Shown piece after piece: positions 1 through 8,223 of a stretch of 64,000 bases of DNA. The position numbers and the translations under genes are program-made. The notes under the pieces are model-generated. The model worked only from the letters and a program-made list of their open reading frames with translations. It did no database searches and was not told where the DNA came from. The number at the start of each line of letters is the position of its first letter. Within the stretch, counting starts at the first letter, position 1. The DNA comes from Actinacidiphila oryziradicis (GTDB lineage: Bacteria > Actinomycetota > Actinomycetes > Streptomycetales > Streptomycetaceae), in NCBI RefSeq assembly GCF_005047355.1, contig NZ_SUMC01000034.1:1-64000 (forward strand). Reading direction: 5' to 3'.

Positions 1-82
1 CACACGCCGCGTCGCCCCATCGGCGGCTGACCGCAGCCGCAGGGCCCACCGGGCCCACAGGCCCAACAGGTCCAACAGACAG

Positions 83-123
83 GCGAGGCGGGACAGCGGC
101 TCCATGCCGCTGACCCGCCTCGC
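83..123. terminator. Two-tier hairpin, probable terminator
   Basis: Arms GCGAGGCGGG (83-92) and CCCGCCTCGC (114-123) pair fully. An inner stem AGCGGC/GCCGCT closes a 5-nt loop. There is no T tract, which is usual for Streptomyces terminators. It probably ends a gene lying before the window. The rest of 1-276 holds no recognisable gene. Confidence 0.6.
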
Positions 124-276
124 GGCGTACGTCCGTGCTGTTCGTAGGAGTTCACAACGCCGGACGGGGCCGAAAAAGCTTCGTAGGTCGTACATCCATT
201 CGCCAATCCCATGCGTCTTATGAGCAAGCGGCATTTTTGTGTGACCGCATTGCAGGGGCATTTGGGAGAATTCATC

Positions 277-1167
277 TTGAAAACCGGCATTAAGAGCATT
301 CGTCGCGTATCTGCGGTTATCGTCACCGCGGGAGCCGTCCTGACGGCCGGGGCGTTCGCCGCCTCGGCGCAGGCCGCCACGCTCGCGACACCCACGATCG
401 TCGCCGCCGGCGGCTTCGTGATGAACAACGGCACTGGGGCGACCCTCTTCACCAAGGCCGCGGACACCCGTCGTTCCACCGGCTCCACCACCAAAATCAT
501 GACCGCCCGGGTGGTGCTCGCCCAGAAGAACCTCAACCTGGATTCCAAGGTCACCATCCAGAAGGCGTACAGCGACTACATCGTCGCGAAGAACGCGTCG
601 TCGGCCCATCTGATCGTCGGCGACAAGGTCACCGTCCGCCAGCTTCTGTACGGGCTGATGCTCCCGTCCGGCTGCGACGCGGCGTACGCGCTGGCCGACA
701 AGTACGGCAGCGGGTCCACGCGGGCCGCACGCGTGAAATCGTTCATCGGCAAGATGAACTCAACGGCCAGTGGCCTTGGCCTGAAAAACACGCATTTCGA
801 TTCATTCGACGGCATAGGTAATAACTCGAACTACTCGACGCCGCGCGACCTGACGAAGCTCGCCAGCAACGCGATGAAGTACTCCACGTTCCGTACGGTC
901 GTGAAGACGAAGTCGACCAAGCAGAAGGTCACGACGAAGAGCGGCGGCTACCGCTACATGTCGTGGACCAACACCAACACGCTGCTCGGCAGCTACTCGG
1001 GCACCATAGGCATCAAAACCGGCTCGGGCCCGGAAGCCAAGTACTGCCTGGTTTTCGCCGCCACCCGGAACGGCAAGACGGTCATCGGCACGGTCCTCGC
1101 CTCCTCCTCTGTGACCACCCGCACGGCGGATGCGAAGAAGCTGATGGACTACGGCTTCAAGAAGTAG
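277..1167 (+). CDS. D-alanyl-D-alanine carboxypeptidase/transpeptidase, Streptomyces K15 type
   Basis: Secreted serine DD-peptidase acting on peptidoglycan stem peptides. The start is a TTG at 277 with GGGAGAA about 7 nt upstream; an ATG at 211 has no such site and would add residues before the signal peptide. The product has 296 residues, with a signal peptide ending near SAQA (about residue 33). Penicillin-binding motifs are in order: S70-T-T-K73, then S131-G-C133 in place of the usual SxN, and K247-T-G. The Ser-Gly-Cys form of motif two is the known hallmark of the Streptomyces K15 DD-transpeptidase, so this is probably an orthologue of low carboxypeptidase activity. Monocistronic, followed by a strong hairpin. 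Confidence 0.92.
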   Translation: MKTGIKSIRRVSAVIVTAGAVLTAGAFAASAQAATLATPTIVAAGGFVMNNGTGATLFTKAADTRRSTGSTTKIMTARVVLAQKNLNLDSKVTIQKAYSDYIVAKNASSAHLIVGDKVTVRQLLYGLMLPSGCDAAYALADKYGSGSTRAARVKSFIGKMNSTASGLGLKNTHFDSFDGIGNNSNYSTPRDLTKLASNAMKYSTFRTVVKTKSTKQKVTTKSGGYRYMSWTNTNTLLGSYSGTIGIKTGSGPEAKYCLVFAATRNGKTVIGTVLASSSVTTRTADAKKLMDYGFKK

Positions 1168-1186
1168 CCCGACCAGGGCCAGACGT

Positions 1187-1224
1187 GGGGTCTGCCCTCG
1201 ACCAGCCGGTCGAGGGCAGACCCC
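1187..1224. terminator. Bidirectional hairpin terminator
   Basis: A perfect 16-bp stem (GGGGTCTGCCCTCGAC with its complement) closes a 6-nt loop. It lies between the converging DD-peptidase and oxidoreductase genes and can serve both. Confidence 0.85.
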
Positions 1225-1257
1225 TTCGTCGTCTCCGGGCCGACCGGCTCGATGGGT

Positions 1258-1896
1258 TCAGCGCGTGATCTCGACGATCGCTTTCCACGTGTGCGGGTCG
1301 TCGGTGTGGGTGAGCATGTAGTGGGCAAGATCGGCGCGGGGCAGGGATGTCGGATGGGACACGTGGGCGTTCTCTGCGGTCCGGTAGCGGCGGGTGAGCG
1401 GTCCGTCGGTGAGCATCGGTGGACGGATGATCGTCCAATGGGTGTCGCTGCTGGTGACGACGCGTTCCATCTCGGCCATATCGGCATAGCCGTGGCGGTA
1501 GAGCCTTTGGACGACGAGCTTGGTCACCAGGCGCTGGGACAGCGGGATGCCGGGCGGTATCTCCAGGCCGGCCGAGGACAGGCAGACGAGGCGACGCACC
1601 GTGTGTTCGCGCATGGCCTTGACGATGTTCGCCGTGCCTTGCGAGTAGACCGTTGTGGGGTGCTTGCGGTCCGTACTGCCCAGGCACGACAGGACCGCGT
1701 CGTGGCCGGCGACGGCTGATTGCCATGTCCCGGGGGCGAGTGCATCACCGCCGAGCACGGTGAGGCTGCTGTGCTCCTTGGGGACGACCTTGCCGGGGTC
1801 ACGGGCGATGACGGTGACATTGTGCCCGGCGTCAAGGGCTTGGGTGAGCAGGTGGGCGCCGGTGCCGCCGGTGGCGCCGAAGATCAGCAGCTTCAT
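1258..1896 (-). CDS. NAD(P)-binding oxidoreductase, NmrA/SDR-like
   Basis: A 212-residue single-domain Rossmann protein. It opens with the dinucleotide-binding pattern LIFGATGGTGAHLL (residues 4-17), followed by a conserved RDP after the second strand and CLGS after the fourth. This is the atypical SDR, NAD(P)H-binding group that includes NmrA and flavin reductase-like proteins; the substrate cannot be told. Its ATG overlaps the stop of the upstream 74-residue gene by four bases, so the two are translationally coupled. A MarR gene is divergent from this pair and is the likely regulator. Confidence 0.82.
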   Translation of the reverse strand: MKLLIFGATGGTGAHLLTQALDAGHNVTVIARDPGKVVPKEHSSLTVLGGDALAPGTWQSAVAGHDAVLSCLGSTDRKHPTTVYSQGTANIVKAMREHTVRRLVCLSSAGLEIPPGIPLSQRLVTKLVVQRLYRHGYADMAEMERVVTSSDTHWTIIRPPMLTDGPLTRRYRTAENAHVSHPTSLPRADLAHYMLTHTDDPHTWKAIVEITR

Positions 1897-2117
1897 GAGA
1901 GCTCCGCGAGGGCGTGGACCAGAGCGACGGCTATGGCCCGCTGCCCGGCCAGGGTGAGGTGCAGGCCGTCGTCGAGATGCAGCCCGCTGGTGACAGCCCT
2001 GGTGTCGAGGGTGGGTTCCCGTTGTGCGCGCAGGAACTCGGCGAGTCCCCCGAGGTAGGTCAGGGTCTTTTCGGGTTGCTGGAACCGCACAAGCCGTTCG
2101 GTCATATCGGCGTTCAT
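1893..2117 (-). CDS. Short SGNH/GDSL-hydrolase C-terminal-like protein
   Basis: A 74-residue product. The start at 2117 is supported by GAAGGAAT just upstream; a start 42 nt further up has less support. The C-terminal part contains LDDGLHLTLAGQRAIA, which matches the last catalytic block (DGxHLTxxG, Asp-His) of SGNH/GDSL esterases. The Ser and Gly-Asn blocks are absent, so it cannot be an active esterase on its own. It is either a relic of a longer gene or a small domain protein retained because it is coupled to the oxidoreductase that follows. Confidence 0.55.
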   Translation of the reverse strand: MNADMTERLVRFQQPEKTLTYLGGLAEFLRAQREPTLDTRAVTSGLHLDDGLHLTLAGQRAIAVALVHALAELS

Positions 2118-2190
2118 GTCATTCCTTCGCTCGGGCTCGGTGACGGGGAATCGGCCCACTCCGTTCTCTCAAGGGAACAGTTCACAATAG

Positions 2191-2201
2191 AGAATCATTC
2201 T
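2191..2201. promoter_or_regulatory. Palindromic candidate MarR operator
   Basis: AGAAT-C-ATTCT is a perfect 5+1+5 palindrome in the short divergent region between the oxidoreductase operon and the marR gene. It lies about 20 nt before the marR GTG. A TACCAT box at 2210-2215 ends 6 nt before that GTG, so the marR transcript is probably leaderless and the palindrome would cover its promoter. Autorepression is inferred from position only. Confidence 0.5.
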
Positions 2202-2221
2202 GCTTCACGTACCATAGCTGG

Positions 2222-2740
2222 GTGACCACACCGCGGCAAGCAAGCGAAGAGCGCGACGCGTCGGCCCCACGGCCAAGGGGGGGTGCGGCGTTCCTGCTCG
2301 CCCAGGTCGGCGCGCACGCCGCGGGCCGCTTCGCCGAACGGGTCGGCCACCTCGGGCTGACCCCGCCGGATGTCGGGCTACTGCGCATGATCGCCGGCCA
2401 ACCGGGCCGCAGTCAGAGATCGTTGGCCACCGATCTGGGAGTCGTGCCCAGCCGCGTCGTCACTTTGATCGACAACCTGGACCACAAGGGCTTGGTGGAG
2501 CGGCGGCGCAGCACCGAGGATCGCCGTCATCACGCGCTCCACCTGTCCGCCGAAGGCCATCGCGTACTGGACGAGGTGCGGCAATTGGCCTCCGCGCACG
2601 AGGACGACATCTGCGCCGCCCTGGACCGCGATCAGCGGGCACAACTGACCGCGCTGTTGGAACTCGTCGTCGGCCAGCAGGGCCTTACCCCGGGCGTCCA
2701 CCCGGGGTATGGACAACTGTCCAGAAAACGCCACCCCTGA
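2222..2740 (+). CDS. MarR-family transcriptional regulator
   Basis: A 172-residue winged-helix repressor. The sequence runs through the DNA-binding helix (RSQRSLATDLGVVPSRVVTLID, about residues 60-80) into the wing with ERRRSTEDRRHHALHLS, the typical MarR D-R-R signature. It starts with GTG at 2222, seven bases after a -10-like box, so probably leaderless. It is transcribed away from the oxidoreductase/SGNH-like pair and probably controls it through the palindrome in between. The ligand is unknown. Confidence 0.88.
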   Translation: MTTPRQASEERDASAPRPRGGAAFLLAQVGAHAAGRFAERVGHLGLTPPDVGLLRMIAGQPGRSQRSLATDLGVVPSRVVTLIDNLDHKGLVERRRSTEDRRHHALHLSAEGHRVLDEVRQLASAHEDDICAALDRDQRAQLTALLELVVGQQGLTPGVHPGYGQLSRKRHP

Positions 2741-2781
2741 AAACAGCTGACGGCAGGGGACCGGCCGGCAATCGCGGACTG

Positions 2782-3177
2782 TCACGTAAGGCAGGCCTCC
2801 GCGACTGTGACGTCTTGCGGGACCGTGCCCCCGGAGACGCCGACAGCGCCGATGGTGCGGCCTCCCTCGTCAGTGATCGGCAGGCCACCGCCGAAGGACA
2901 CCAGCCCGCCGTTGGTGCTCTCGATGTTGTAGAGGGGGCCTCCCGGTTGGGAGTCCTCGCCGATCGCTGCGGACGGCCTCCTGAACAGCGCCGCGGTTCT
3001 GGCCTTTTTGATGGCGATGTCGACGGTGCCGAGCTCCGCGTCGTCCATCCGGGAGAAGTGCAGCAGATGCCCGCCGGCATCGACGATCGCGATGTTCATG
3101 GCCACTGCGAGTTCGGCGGCGCGGGCGCGGCCGGCCTCAGTTCGAGCGATGGCGTTCTGCAAGGTGAGCGCGGTCAT
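2782..3177 (-). CDS. HbpS/GlcG-family (DUF336) haem-binding-like protein
   Basis: A 131-residue protein of the GlcG/HbpS fold. Visible hallmarks are AIVDAGGHLLHFSRMDDA near residues 30-47, an AIKKARTAALF helix, the GG(L)VSFGGGLPI stretch, and the closing GAVGVSGG. Streptomyces HbpS binds haem and feeds the SenS/SenR two-component system, but that protein is secreted; here no signal peptide is visible and no kinase is adjacent. A cytoplasmic GlcG-like role is more likely. It converges on marR and is divergent from the dehydrogenase at 3486. Confidence 0.85.
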   Translation of the reverse strand: MTALTLQNAIARTEAGRARAAELAVAMNIAIVDAGGHLLHFSRMDDAELGTVDIAIKKARTAALFRRPSAAIGEDSQPGGPLYNIESTNGGLVSFGGGLPITDEGGRTIGAVGVSGGTVPQDVTVAEACLT

Positions 3178-3485
3178 TTCGGTGATCCCTTCGAGGGTCG
3201 TCGTGGACAGGAAACGGTGGGTGACGGGGATTCAGGGTGATGAGCAATTCCCGATCTTGAAGCGTTGGAAACCGGCAGTGAGCAGCGGTAGGTACGACCG
3301 CCACTTTGGGCGCGGTCCGCGGTGTGAGCGGCGATCTTGCCCTCATGCCGGATGAACGGTTGAAGGTCTGACCAGCGGTTTCCGGGTCGAGCCGATCGTC
3401 GCGGCTGCGGGGCTGGAGCTCTCCGACGAGAATGTGAAGGAGATCGAGAACGGTTGGGGGAACGGCAGCCGAGAGGACAGGGAAG
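3178..3485. other. Divergent intergenic region
   Basis: 308 bases between two divergent genes, carrying both promoters. On the plus strand 3375-3480 has a short codon-biased stretch (frame reading ...AAAGLELSDENVKEIENGW...) with no start or recognisable family. It may be a relic of a gene tail. Confidence 0.4.
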
Positions 3486-4400
3486 ATGATCACGATCGGA
3501 TTCGTCGGTCTCGGGGCGATGGGCGGCAGGATGGCCGGCCGCCTGGTCGCCGCAGGCCATGAGGTGTACGGGACCAACCGCACCGCGTCGAAGGCGGCCG
3601 GGCTCATTGAACGGGGTATGCGGTGGCGCGACACGCCGCGCGAGGTGGCCGAGGCGGCGAGCGTCGTCTTCAGCATGGTGGCCGACGACACCGCACTCGA
3701 CGCGATCACCACCGGCCCGGACGGGATCCTGGCCGGCCTCGGCCCGAGCAAGATCTACGTCGACATGAGCACCGTCAGCCCGCAGACCAGCCAAGAGCTG
3801 GCGGAACGGGTGCGGTCGCGCGGCGCGCGGATGCTGGACGCCCCGGTGTCCGGCAGCGTCCCGGCGGCCGAGGACGGCAGCCTCGCCATCATGGTCGGCG
3901 GCCCGCAGGACGCCTTCCGTACGGTCGAGCCACTGCTGCGGCAACTCGGCCGTACCGTCACCCACGTCGGCGACAACGGTCAGGGGCTTGTGCTGAAGCT
4001 TGCCATCAACATCAGCCTCGGCGTCCAGACGCTCGCCTTCAGCGAGGGCCTGCTGCTTGCCGAGCGCGGTGGAATCGATCCGAAATTGGCGGCCGATGTG
4101 ATGACGGGGAGCGCGATCGGCTCGCCGGCCCTGAAGGCCCGCGTCCCGCTCATGCTGGATCTGCCTGAGGAGGCGTGGTTCGACGTAGAGCTGATGCAGA
4201 AGGACATCCGCCTCGCCCTGCAGGCCGGCCACGCACTCGGCGTGCCGCTGCCCGCGACGGCCACCACGGACGAGATCCTGACCGTGGCACGCGAACAGGG
4301 CTACGGCGGGCGCGACCTCGCTGCCCTCTTCCAGGTGCTCGCGCGGATGAGCGGTGCGCCTGACGGCGCGGGTGCCTCCCGCGGCGGCGGGTCGGCGTGA
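3486..4400 (+). CDS. NAD(P)-dependent beta-hydroxyacid dehydrogenase (3-hydroxyisobutyrate dehydrogenase family)
   Basis: A 304-residue protein with an N-terminal Rossmann domain (GFVGLGAMGGRMAG, residues 5-18) and an all-helical C-terminal domain. The substrate-binding loop DAPVSGSVPAAEDGSLAIMV (residues about 119-138) and the catalytic-lysine region (KLAINISLGVQ) are intact. The family oxidises 3-hydroxyisobutyrate, tartronate semialdehyde and related acids. The neighbours do not point to valine catabolism, so the substrate is left open; the C-terminal tail is short and Gly/Ser rich. The ATG is preceded by an AGGGAAG-type ribosome site. Confidence 0.88.
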   Translation: MITIGFVGLGAMGGRMAGRLVAAGHEVYGTNRTASKAAGLIERGMRWRDTPREVAEAASVVFSMVADDTALDAITTGPDGILAGLGPSKIYVDMSTVSPQTSQELAERVRSRGARMLDAPVSGSVPAAEDGSLAIMVGGPQDAFRTVEPLLRQLGRTVTHVGDNGQGLVLKLAINISLGVQTLAFSEGLLLAERGGIDPKLAADVMTGSAIGSPALKARVPLMLDLPEEAWFDVELMQKDIRLALQAGHALGVPLPATATTDEILTVAREQGYGGRDLAALFQVLARMSGAPDGAGASRGGGSA

Positions 4401-5399
4401 TCGACCGACCTGAGAGGGCACCGCGCCCGCCGAACAGCCCGATCAGATGCAGAGGCTCGGCGTAGCGTCCGGGGGCTGACGCCTGGCACCGGTCAGGGCG
4501 ACCGGTTCGCGTCAGCTCTCCGCGGGAGCGGGAAAGGCCGACAGGCGTGAGATGAGGAGCCGCTTGAACCGGTCGATGTCCACTTCCAGGGCGACCTCGG
4601 TGAAGGGTCCCTTCGAGCACATTCCTGTTCGGTTTCGGGAATGTCAGGACCCTCGCGTTGCGCTTGGGCGTGCCACCGTGGGTCGCTCCCCTAGTGGCTC
4701 CAGCGGTTGATTTGTCGGTTATAGGGCTATTGTTGGGAACGCGATATCTTGCACTCCATGGTGCCCGACCTGAGCAATTGCGACCTGCTGGCTGATCAGG
4801 TCGGGAGGGCTGGGCCAGCCGCCCGGTCGGGACTGACGTCGAGCAGGGCGATGCCAGGGGGCCGGACGTTTGGAGGACGGTCGGCATCTGCGACATGTGT
4901 CGTCATCGCTATGGACACCGAACCGATTGTGCGTGTGGCTGGTCAATGCCTTCAGCAGGTCAGGGGTGATGCTGTGGACTGTTCGATGGCGGTGCCAGAT
5001 CAAGATCGCCTCTACCTGGCGGCGCGATGACCTGCGTTGCACTACGCCATGCGAGACGGACTGCGCGTGCGGATGGAGCGTGCGCATGCCTACAGTTCCG
5101 CATGCCTCAAGGTGTGCTCCGGTTCGTGGCCATCTGCAGTGCGTACAAGGTTGAGATCTCGGAGATCTACGGAGAGTCACATTCGCAGGTTGCCCGATTG
5201 GCGACAGAGGATGAAAATTAGAACATTCAGGGCAAAGGTGGGGTTCGAACCCGTGCGCTGCGCTCGGTGTCGCGATCTAGCCTAGGACCTGCGGCGTTCG
5301 GCTTTCGCTGAGATCGGTCCGCGTGGTGCCCCATAATGCGAAAACCGCAGGTCCAAGATCGAAACAATCTTTGACCTGCGGTAACGCACTGCGACTGCG
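4401..5399. other. Gene-poor region of lower GC beside tRNA-Glu
   Basis: About 1 kb without a convincing gene. Open frames on both strands have poor codon bias and no recognisable motifs. Base composition falls visibly between 4650 and 5240. At 5244-5256 there is an exact copy of 13 nt (TTCGAACCCGTGC) from the T-arm of the adjacent tRNA-Glu, and at 5286-5294 a copy of GACCTGCGG from the terminator arm. This suggests the scar of an element once integrated at the tRNA. Confidence 0.45.
5344..5382. terminator. Hairpin terminator downstream of tRNA-Glu
   Basis: Arms of 16 bp (ACCGCAGGTC-C-AAGAT at 5344-5359 against 5367-5382) pair with one mismatch around a 7-nt loop. It sits 17 nt beyond the 3' end of the minus-strand tRNA-Glu. 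Confidence 0.8.
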
Positions 5400-5472
5400 T
5401 GCCCCCAACGGGATTCGAACCCGTGCTACCGCCTTGAAAGGGCGGCGTCCTGGGCCACTAGACGATGAGGGC
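5400..5472 (-). tRNA. tRNA-Glu (anticodon TTC)
   Basis: A 73-nt cloverleaf on the minus strand. The acceptor GCCCTCA pairs with TGGGGGC (one G-T pair), the discriminator is A, the anticodon loop reads CTTTCAA giving TTC, and the T-loop is TTCGAAT. CCA is not encoded. Confidence 0.95.
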
Positions 5473-5551
5473 TGATGGCCCGCCGGGCGGTTTTGCGGCC
5501 GTCGGGGACGTGAGAAGCATATGGGATGTCCTGGGAGATCGCCAAAACGGT

Positions 5552-7096
5552 TTAGGGCTTCGGTGTCGGCACAGGCGTGGGCTCCGGTGTCGGCACCGGC
5601 GTGTGCACCGGCGTGGCCACTGGTGTGGGGGAGGCGGAGTGGCCGGGTTTGATCTCTCCCGGCAGGTGGCGGCTGACTTCGGCGGTGGTGAGGCCGAGGC
5701 CGCCGAGGGTGATCTCGTCCCAGGCCTGGAGGCGGTGGGTGTCGCGGTCGAGGTAGAGGACGGACGCCTCGACCTTTTCGGGGCTCTTGTTCTGGACGGC
5801 GCGCAGGCCGCCGCCGCCGGTGGAGCCCTCGAGCATCAGCCGGGTGCCGTGCGCCAGCACGGAGGTCTCGCGGTGGTGGAGGTGGCCGGCCAGTGCCAGC
5901 GGCACCGTGCCGTCGGTCTCGGCGGCGGCGACCGGGTTGTGGGCGATGGCGATGTCGACGGACGAGCCGGTGGCGTTCTGGCGGCGGATGGCGGCGGCGA
6001 GGCTGCGGCCGGCGGTGCGCTCGGCGGGGTCGCCGGCGGCGACGACGGTGCGATCGGGGGTGAACTGCGGATCGCCGATGCCGGCTATGCGGACACCCTT
6101 GACCAGTACGGACTTGCCGTTGTCGACGACGTAGGCGCCCTTGCGGCTCGCGACGGACTGCTGGGTGGAGAGGGAGTCGTGGTTGCCGCGGACGAAGACG
6201 TAGGGGGCGCCGAGGTTGGGGATGGAGGCGGTGAAGCCGTTCTCGGCGGTGGTGCCGTGGTCCATGAGGTCGCCGGTGTCTATGATCATGTCGATCTTGT
6301 ACTCGGCGACCATCGACTGGATGATCGGCCAGGCCGCGGGGTTGAGATGGATGTCGGAGACGTGCAGCACCCGCAGGGTGGTCGGGTCGGGGTTGTACGC
6401 GGGGAGGGTGGAGGCCACGTCGTAGAGCCGGGTCATGTTGGTGACCAGGCGGGCCAGTTCCTGTTGGTAGACGTCGAAGTCGCTGACTATGCTGCGGGCG
6501 TTGCCGACCACTGAGGGCGCGCTGCTCAGCAGCCCCGAGAACTTCGGCTCCAGGACCGATTTCGGGTTCCACGTCGCGTACGCCGATCCGGCGCAGCCGG
6601 CCAGCAGGGCCAGTGACAGCCCCCCGGCGGCCAGTGCCCGGCGCGGACGGCGGTAGACGACCAGGCCGAGCGTGGTGGCCCCGAGGAGGACCGCGGCGGA
6701 GGACTGGACGGCCAACTGGACGGCGCTGTGCGCCACATCGTGGGTGACTTCGCTCTGGAGGCCGCTGAGTCGTTCGGGGTGCTTGACGAGGGCCTGGGCG
6801 CGCACGGGGTCGAGTGTGTTGATGTCGACCTGGAGCCGCAGCGGGCCTTCGTGACTGGCCAGCGAGAGGGAGCCGAGCGGGCTTACGTTCACCTGTGTGC
6901 CGCCGCTGAGGGCCGGGTGCAGTGACATCCGGGTGTTCATCGGGCCGACCGGCTCGTCGGTGGTGCCGAGGACGACCAGGCCCAGCCACCCGCCGAGAAG
7001 GGTGACAGCGATGAGGATGATCGCGCGGACGTAGAGACGGGGGGTGGGGGTGGGGCTCGGGTTGGGTGCGTGACGGATTCGGACCAGCTCGACCAT
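5552..7096 (-). CDS. Membrane-anchored metallophosphoesterase
   Basis: A 514-residue calcineurin-like phosphoesterase. The start at 7096 is favoured by GAGG 5 nt upstream; an ATG 33 nt earlier has no ribosome site. Membrane segments lie at about residues 22-43 and 160-195. The catalytic domain (about 280-480) shows the full metal set: DIHL, GDLMDHG, GNHD, then a late GHLHH. The active site is probably extracellular because it follows the second membrane segment. The last about 25 residues are a Thr-Pro repeat tail (TPVATPVHTPVPTPEP) that may span the wall. The substrate is unknown. It lies just downstream of the zincin gene on the same strand and may be co-transcribed. Confidence 0.88.
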   Translation of the reverse strand: MVELVRIRHAPNPSPTPTPRLYVRAIILIAVTLLGGWLGLVVLGTTDEPVGPMNTRMSLHPALSGGTQVNVSPLGSLSLASHEGPLRLQVDINTLDPVRAQALVKHPERLSGLQSEVTHDVAHSAVQLAVQSSAAVLLGATTLGLVVYRRPRRALAAGGLSLALLAGCAGSAYATWNPKSVLEPKFSGLLSSAPSVVGNARSIVSDFDVYQQELARLVTNMTRLYDVASTLPAYNPDPTTLRVLHVSDIHLNPAAWPIIQSMVAEYKIDMIIDTGDLMDHGTTAENGFTASIPNLGAPYVFVRGNHDSLSTQQSVASRKGAYVVDNGKSVLVKGVRIAGIGDPQFTPDRTVVAAGDPAERTAGRSLAAAIRRQNATGSSVDIAIAHNPVAAAETDGTVPLALAGHLHHRETSVLAHGTRLMLEGSTGGGGLRAVQNKSPEKVEASVLYLDRDTHRLQAWDEITLGGLGLTTAEVSRHLPGEIKPGHSASPTPVATPVHTPVPTPEPTPVPTPKP

Positions 7097-7138
7097 TGGC
7101 CTCGTATGCCCGTAAGGCGGGCGGACCATGCGGACCGG

Positions 7139-7489
7139 TCAGCCCCAACCGAGCTCGTGCAGCCGTTCGTCCTCGATGCCGAAATGGTGGGCGACCTCGT
7201 GGACCACGGTGGTGGCGACCTCCGTGACGATCTCGGCGGAGGTCCGGCACATCCGCAGTGTCGGGCCCATATAGACGGTGATCCGGTCCGGCAGGACCCC
7301 GGCGTACCACTCGCCGCGCTCGGTCAGCGGAGTCCCCTCGTACAGCCCGAGCAGATCGGGGTCGGACGGGTCGGGCTCGTCCTCCACGAAGACGGCCACG
7401 TTGTCCATGACCTGGGTCAGCTCGGGGGGAATGGTGTCCAGCGCATCGCTGACCAGACCCTCGAACGTGTCGCGTGTCATCTCCAGCAC
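7139..7489 (-). CDS. Small zincin-like metallopeptidase
   Basis: A 116-residue cytosolic protein with the complete zinc motif HExxHxxGxxD: H97-E98-V-A-H101, G104, D107. Size and motif position fit the minimal zincin family common in actinobacteria and proteobacteria, for which no substrate is established. An acidic loop DEPDPSDPDLLGLYEG around residues 37-52 is also typical. It begins 11 nt after the end of the frameshifted crcB, so it may belong to the same transcript. Confidence 0.88.
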   Translation of the reverse strand: MLEMTRDTFEGLVSDALDTIPPELTQVMDNVAVFVEDEPDPSDPDLLGLYEGTPLTERGEWYAGVLPDRITVYMGPTLRMCRTSAEIVTEVATTVVHEVAHHFGIEDERLHELGWG

Positions 7490-7499
7490 GGGGCCATTG

Positions 7500-7870
7500 T
7501 CACCCCCGCAGGGCCCGCGCCACCGCCACTCCGGTGAACGCCGCGCCCAGCCCGGCGACGACGCTCACGACGGCATTCGCGGCGGCGTAGAAGCGGGCGC
7601 CCTCCTCGGCGAGGCGGAGGGTCTCGTACGAGAACGTCGAGTATGTGGTCAGGGCCCCGAGAAGCCGGTGCCGAGGAGCAGCCGGACGTCCGCCGAGGAG
7701 GCGGCGCGGGTCACGATGCCGAGGACGAGGCTGCCGGTGATGTTGACGGTGAGGGTGCCCCAGGGGAAGACCCCGTGGTGACCGTCCACGCGGGCCTGGA
7801 CGGCGCGGTCGGTGAGATAGCGGAGCGGGGCGCCGACCATGGCGCCGGCGATCACGAGCAGCCAGTTCAC
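7500..7870 (-). pseudogene. crcB: crcB fluoride channel subunit, one-base frameshift
   Basis: Residues 1-73 read as a normal CrcB N-terminal half (GAPLRYLTDR, FPWGTLTVNITGSLVLG, LLGTGFSG), then hit a TGA at 7649-7651. The next frame carries the missing half without interruption (ALTTYSTFSYETLRLAEEG... to a stop at 7500-7502). Adding one base to the CCCC run at 7655-7658 restores GFSGALTTYSTFS, the conserved Fluc TM3 break region. It is therefore a single-base deletion in a homopolymer, either a real lesion or a sequencing error. The intact sister crcB lies two genes upstream. The start overlaps the DUF190 stop by four bases. Confidence 0.85.
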
Positions 7871-8223
7871 TTCCGCGGCTCCTCGCGGTCCGCCCGGCCG
7901 GTGTAATGGATCACCTCGACCGTGTCGAGAATCACCAGGCCCTCGGTGACGAGTTCGTCCAGCACGGGCAGGAAGGCCCGGACCCGCTCCTCCGTGTCGA
8001 CGATCACGATGGCGACCGGCAGGTCCTCGCTGAGTGAGAGCAGCCGGGTGGTGTGGATGAGCGAGGACGCTCCGTAGCCCTCCACGCCGCGGAAGACAGA
8101 GGCTCCGGCGAGCCTGGCGGCGTGGGCGCGGTGGACGATCTCGCTGTGCAGCGGGCGGTGGTGGTACGTGTCGCTCTCGCCGATGAAGACGGTGAGCCGG
8201 AGTGCGGGACCGGTGAGCCTCAT
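7867..8223 (-). CDS. DUF190 family protein of the fluoride cassette
   Basis: A 118-residue DUF190 protein with a ferredoxin-like/PII-like fold (IGESDTYHHRPLHSEIVHRAHAARLAGASVFRGVEGYG). The ATG at 8223 is set by AGGAG 8 nt upstream; a longer frame to 8289 lacks a site. It overlaps crcB at both ends by four bases. DUF190 proteins are regularly encoded with CrcB and are thought to modulate the channel, though their biochemical role is not established. Confidence 0.88.
   Translation of the reverse strand: MRLTGPALRLTVFIGESDTYHHRPLHSEIVHRAHAARLAGASVFRGVEGYGASSLIHTTRLLSLSEDLPVAIVIVDTEERVRAFLPVLDELVTEGLVILDTVEVIHYTGRADREEPRK

Noticed and set aside
4719..5180. A 153-residue minus-strand frame in the gene-poor region
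   Set aside because: Poor codon bias, many Arg/His/Ser/Pro, no recognisable transposase or integrase motif.
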